Positions 13,624 through 16,094 of a DNA stretch of 16,094 bases are shown here, in pieces. Both the position numbers and the translations under genes were made by a program. The stretch comes from JBGOUV01 sp041477815 (lineage in GTDB: Bacteria; Acidobacteriota; Terriglobia; Bryobacterales; JACQDG01): contig JBGOUV010000126.1 of assembly GCA_041477815.1 (NCBI GenBank), positions 1 through 16,094 of the forward strand. The letters are read 5' to 3'. Within the stretch, counting starts at the first letter, position 1, and each line of letters starts with the position of its first letter. Below the pieces are notes generated by a model. The model did no database searches, was not told the DNA's origin, and saw only the letters and a list, made by a program, of their open reading frames with translations.

Positions 13624-13646
13624 GGTCTCTTTTGGTCCTTGAGACC
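13624..13646. repeat. Short hairpin downstream of the oxidoreductase gene
   Basis: GGTCTC (13624-13629) and GAGACC (13641-13646) are perfect inverted arms around an 11-base loop. It lies ~55 bases after the stop of the minus-strand oxidoreductase gene and could help end its transcript, but no U-run follows in either direction. The rest of 13559-13699 shows nothing I can assign. Confidence 0.35.
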
Positions 13647-13699
13647 ACGCTGTTCGAGGACCCTGGCCAGCAGCGCCAATACCGGTCGGGCGTCCACCC

Positions 13700-15154
13700 T
13701 CACGCCTCCACGGGCGGATGCTCCTTGTGCGGCGGCGGCGCCGGCAGCATGACGTGACGCACCGGATCGAACGCCATCACCCTGCCCCTGCGGTAGGACT
13801 CGACCCCCAGCGCAATCGCCACCATCACCTGGTAGCCGCGCAGCGCGTTATACACCGGCGCCTCCCGAGTCCGCATGCAGTCCAGCCAGTTGTCGCCGAG
13901 GCTGGCGCTGGGCTCCGGCTCGATCGTGACTTCTGTCTGGCCGTCGTTGGCCTCCTTGAATTCCTTGAGGAATTGCCGCTCCGCCTTCACCACCGCCGAC
14001 TGGCGGGGGCGGCGCTGCGCCTCGGCCGACGACGGCGCCCGCCGCTGGTCGCCCATGGCATCCATGGCCGCCTGTCCTTCCTGCACCTGCAGCGTCCCCC
14101 AGTTCCCGTACACGGCCACCGGGACGGAGGTCTGGTTGGCCATGCACGACACCATGTTGATGGCGTAGTCTCCCGGATACTCGATCATGGTCATGTAGGT
14201 ATCGGGGACCTCGCGGTTCTTCTGCACGTAGATCCCGCCGGCCCCTACCGCGCGGGTCGGGAACTCGAAGCCCACCATGGTGCTCATCATACCCAGACGG
14301 TGATACAGCAGGTCGCCGGCATTGCCGGTGGAGTAATCCCAAAACTTTCTCCAACGGAAGTAGCGCTCCGCGCTGTATTTCCGCTTGGGGGCCCCTCCCA
14401 GCCACATGTTCCAGTCCAGGTTCTCGGGGGTGACCTTGGCATCGGGCCAGGCGTCGCTGCCTACTCCGGGTATAGGGTAGTCCCACATGCCTTCGCGAGT
14501 GTTGCGGTTATAGCTGATGAGCCCCCAGACGATCTTGCCCATCTTGCCGGCCTTGATGTAGTCGTTGACCTTCCAGTAGAGGCGAGTGGCCGGACCGGAG
14601 CCGCCCACCTGTATAATCCGCTTGCTCCGGTTGACCAGGTCGTTCAATTTGGCCGCCTCGTCCACCGTGCGGGTCATGGGTTTTTCGAGGTAGACGTCCT
14701 TGCCGGCCAGCATGGCCTGACTGGCCATAGGGTAGTGCCAATGATCGGGGACGGCCAGGACCACGCCGTCGATATCGGGGCGCGCCAGGACCTCGCGATA
14801 GTCCCGGTAAGTCTTTTCCGCCCCGGATTGCTCCTGCCCGTACTTCAGGCGGGCCTCCCAGACGTCGCAGACGGCCGCGAACTCGACGTCGTTCTTCTCC
14901 TGCTTCCGGTTCTTGAAGACCCGGATCAGCGTCTGGTACTGCATGCCGTTGCCGATGAAGGCGATATTGATGCGATCGTTGGCGCCCAGCACGCGTCCGG
15001 TGGCCTTGGCGGCCGGCCGGGGCGCGGCGGCCGGAGCGGCGGCGCTGGAAAGCAAGGTAGTGGCCGCGGCGATGCCCGCGTCACGGGTCAGGAAGTCGCG
15101 GCGGGTGGATTGGCGCGGGGTCTGGCCGGTGGAGTGGTCCTCTTGGTGGCTCAT
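13700..15154 (-). CDS. Tat-exported Gfo/Idh/MocA-family oxidoreductase
   Basis: A 484-residue NAD(P)-dependent sugar dehydrogenase-type protein. The N-terminus has a twin-arginine signal (STRRDFLTRDAG, Arg18-Arg19, then an Ala-rich stretch to ~50), so it should act folded outside the cytoplasm with tightly bound cofactor. The Rossmann fold starts at ~62 (INIAFIGNGM), with VCDVW at 95-99, VPDHWHYPMA at 135-144 and the family signature YLEKPMTR (Glu157-Lys158-Pro159). The catalytic region is FWDYSTGNAGDLLYHRL (Asp281, His285). Relatives oxidise, reduce or hydrolyse glycosides through keto intermediates. It would suit the DUF1080 and TIM-barrel proteins of this window but is 4 kb away on the other strand. 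ATG 15152-15154 has only a weak AGGG nearby; the Tat motif supports it. The tail HVMLPAPPPHKEHPPVEA is Pro/His-rich. Confidence 0.92.
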   Translation of the reverse strand: MSHQEDHSTGQTPRQSTRRDFLTRDAGIAAATTLLSSAAAPAAAPRPAAKATGRVLGANDRINIAFIGNGMQYQTLIRVFKNRKQEKNDVEFAAVCDVWEARLKYGQEQSGAEKTYRDYREVLARPDIDGVVLAVPDHWHYPMASQAMLAGKDVYLEKPMTRTVDEAAKLNDLVNRSKRIIQVGGSGPATRLYWKVNDYIKAGKMGKIVWGLISYNRNTREGMWDYPIPGVGSDAWPDAKVTPENLDWNMWLGGAPKRKYSAERYFRWRKFWDYSTGNAGDLLYHRLGMMSTMVGFEFPTRAVGAGGIYVQKNREVPDTYMTMIEYPGDYAINMVSCMANQTSVPVAVYGNWGTLQVQEGQAAMDAMGDQRRAPSSAEAQRRPRQSAVVKAERQFLKEFKEANDGQTEVTIEPEPSASLGDNWLDCMRTREAPVYNALRGYQVMVAIALGVESYRRGRVMAFDPVRHVMLPAPPPHKEHPPVEA

Positions 15155-15170
15155 GGCCCTATGCTATCAT
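15143..15170 (+). promoter_or_regulatory. Candidate extended -10 promoter of the helicase gene
   Basis: TTGGTG (15143-15148) and TATCAT (15165-15170) are separated by 16 bases, and the -10 is preceded by TG one base away, an extended -10. The predicted transcript start is near 15177, just before AGAGGAG at 15181-15187. It lies over the first codons of the divergent oxidoreductase gene. Confidence 0.5.
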
Positions 15171-16094
15171 GCGGAGCCTCAGAGGAGTCCCTATTATTCC
15201 CACTGGTTTAGATCGGTTTCATCCGGCGATACAGGAGTGGTTCCGGGACGCCTTGGGGAAGCCAACCCCCGTGCAGGAGTTGGGGTGGCCGCGGATTGCC
15301 GAGGGCCGCAACGTCCTGCTGCTGGCGCCTACTGGATCGGGGAAGACCCTGGCGGCGTTCTTGTGGGCGATCCACTCGCTGCTGGGGAGGGACCCGGAAG
15401 GCGGGGAGGTCCTGTACATCTCGCCGTTGAAGGCTCTTAGCAATGACATCGAGAGGAACCTGCGCGTGCCGCTGGAAGGGATTGCCGGGGCGGGGGGGAT
15501 TCGGGTGGCGGTGCGGACCGGGGATACGCCGCAGGCGAAGCGGCGGGAGATGGCCAAGCGGCCGCCGCATATCCTTATTACTACGCCGGAGTCGCTCTAC
15601 ATCATGCTGACGGGGCGACAGGCCGGAGCCCTGTCCTGCAAGACCGTGATCGTGGACGAGGTACATGCTATCGCGGGGAACAAGCGGGGAGCGCATCTGT
15701 CCTTGTCCCTGGAGCGCTTGGTCGACGTTTGCGGGGAGTTTCAGCGGATCGGGTTGTCGGCTACCGTGCAGCCGGTGGAGGAGATAGCCCGGTTCTTGGG
15801 GGGCGCGCGGGAAGTCGAGGTCGTCGACGCCGGGCGGCGGCGCGGGTTGGACGTGCAGGTGTTGTCCACGGTGGAGGATTACGGGTCGCTGCCCGGGGAG
15901 GGGATGTGGGATTCGGTCGTGCCGGAGCTGGTGAAACTGGTGCGGGAGCATCGCACCACCCTGGTGTTCGTGCAGAACCGGGGCCAGTCGGAGCGCGTGG
16001 CGGCGTGGATCAATGAGACGGCCGATGAGAAGCTGGCCGAGGCGTATCACGGGAGTATGGCGCGGGCAACGCGGCTCGACGTGGAGAGCAGGCT
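15169..16094 (+). CDS. Lhr-like DEAD/DEAH-box ATP-dependent helicase, N-terminal part (partial)
   Basis: The frame is open to the right edge; ~300 residues of a protein usually far longer are visible. Motifs appear in order: the TPVQ motif, Walker A APTGSGKT, YISPLKAL (Ia), TTPESLYIML (Ib), Walker B DEVH in the typical Lhr context VDEVHAIAGNKRGAHLSLSL, LSATV (III) and the start of the second helicase domain (TLVFVQNRGQSERVAAWIN, AYHGSM). Lhr-type helicases translocate on single-stranded DNA and unwind DNA or RNA-DNA hybrids, probably in repair. The span here begins at the only in-frame ATG (15169), but that codon has no ribosome site and lies within the predicted promoter's -10. A good AGAGGAG (15181-15187) points instead to ATT at 15193 or 15196, giving an N-terminus close to relatives (LDRFHPAIQEWF soon after the start). 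Function is secure; the start is not. Confidence 0.93.
   Translation, partial: MRSLRGVPIIPTGLDRFHPAIQEWFRDALGKPTPVQELGWPRIAEGRNVLLLAPTGSGKTLAAFLWAIHSLLGRDPEGGEVLYISPLKALSNDIERNLRVPLEGIAGAGGIRVAVRTGDTPQAKRREMAKRPPHILITTPESLYIMLTGRQAGALSCKTVIVDEVHAIAGNKRGAHLSLSLERLVDVCGEFQRIGLSATVQPVEEIARFLGGAREVEVVDAGRRRGLDVQVLSTVEDYGSLPGEGMWDSVVPELVKLVREHRTTLVFVQNRGQSERVAAWINETADEKLAEAYHGSMARATRLDVESR
15181..15187 (+). promoter_or_regulatory. Ribosome binding site of the helicase gene
   Basis: AGAGGAG is a near-perfect Shine-Dalgarno sequence. It lies downstream of the only in-frame ATG (15169) and 5 or 8 bases before in-frame ATT codons at 15193 and 15196. No ATG, GTG or TTG in the helicase frame lies at a usable distance after it. 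Confidence 0.5.

Noticed and set aside
13449..13703. 84-codon minus-strand frame between msrA and the oxidoreductase gene
   Set aside because: It covers most of the inverted-repeat element, is Arg-rich and shows no motif or ribosome site that convinces; probably chance.
13718..15211. 497-codon plus-strand frame opposite the Gfo/Idh/MocA gene
   Set aside because: His/Val/Gly-rich shadow with no domains; the minus strand carries clear family motifs and a Tat signal.

Overview
The window looks like a high-GC chromosome segment from an Acidobacteriota member, most plausibly of the Solibacter/Bryobacter type. This rests on gene content: several Oar-like TonB-receptor relatives with an N-terminal carboxypeptidase-regulatory fold, a DUF1080 protein, Tat-exported sugar enzymes, and a remnant of a planctomycete/acidobacterial-type cytochrome (PSCyt1). 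It is inference and was not checked by any search. No tRNA, rRNA, CRISPR array or complete transposase was seen.

Left part (1-3545). The C-terminal end of an Oar-like receptor (+ strand) meets, tail to tail, a compact minus-strand group read from about 2530 downwards: a MerR-family metal sensor, a short CDF cation exporter, a TlpA-like thioredoxin with a histidine-rich tail, and a small beta-rich protein ending in Phe. The first three overlap by 4 and 10 bases and the last follows 27 bases behind, so they probably form one metal-responsive operon. Its promoter has the 20-bp spacer and centred dyad expected for MerR control. Directly upstream on the same strand lies a secreted zinc-dependent S1/P1 nuclease.

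Middle (3620-12878). A large Oar-like receptor gene (1227 aa) is followed closely by a DUF1080 (3-keto-disaccharide hydrolase family) protein and a Tat-exported xylose-isomerase-like TIM-barrel protein; these three read as one carbohydrate-related operon. Then comes a scar on the minus strand: the first ~80 codons of a PSCyt1-type cytochrome joined to the last ~37 codons of another Oar-like receptor. Its promoter region faces, through a palindrome, a second full-length Oar-like receptor gene (1088 aa).

Right part (12875-16094). msrA (methionine sulfoxide reductase) converges on that receptor gene with a 4-base overlap. A 134-bp inverted-repeat element sits just upstream of msrA. A Tat-exported Gfo/Idh/MocA oxidoreductase follows, divergent from an Lhr-like DEAD/DEAH helicase that runs off the right edge and may start at a non-standard ATT codon.

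Two functional themes emerge. One is metal or redox handling across the envelope (MerR, CDF, TlpA-like, beta-barrel candidate, MsrA). The other is glycan handling by an oxidation, elimination/hydrolysis and isomerisation scheme (Gfo/Idh/MocA, TIM barrel, DUF1080) beside outer-membrane receptors. The most novel-looking items are the MerR operon with its His-tailed TlpA-like protein and truncated CDF, the chimeric gene scar, and the 134-bp inverted repeat.
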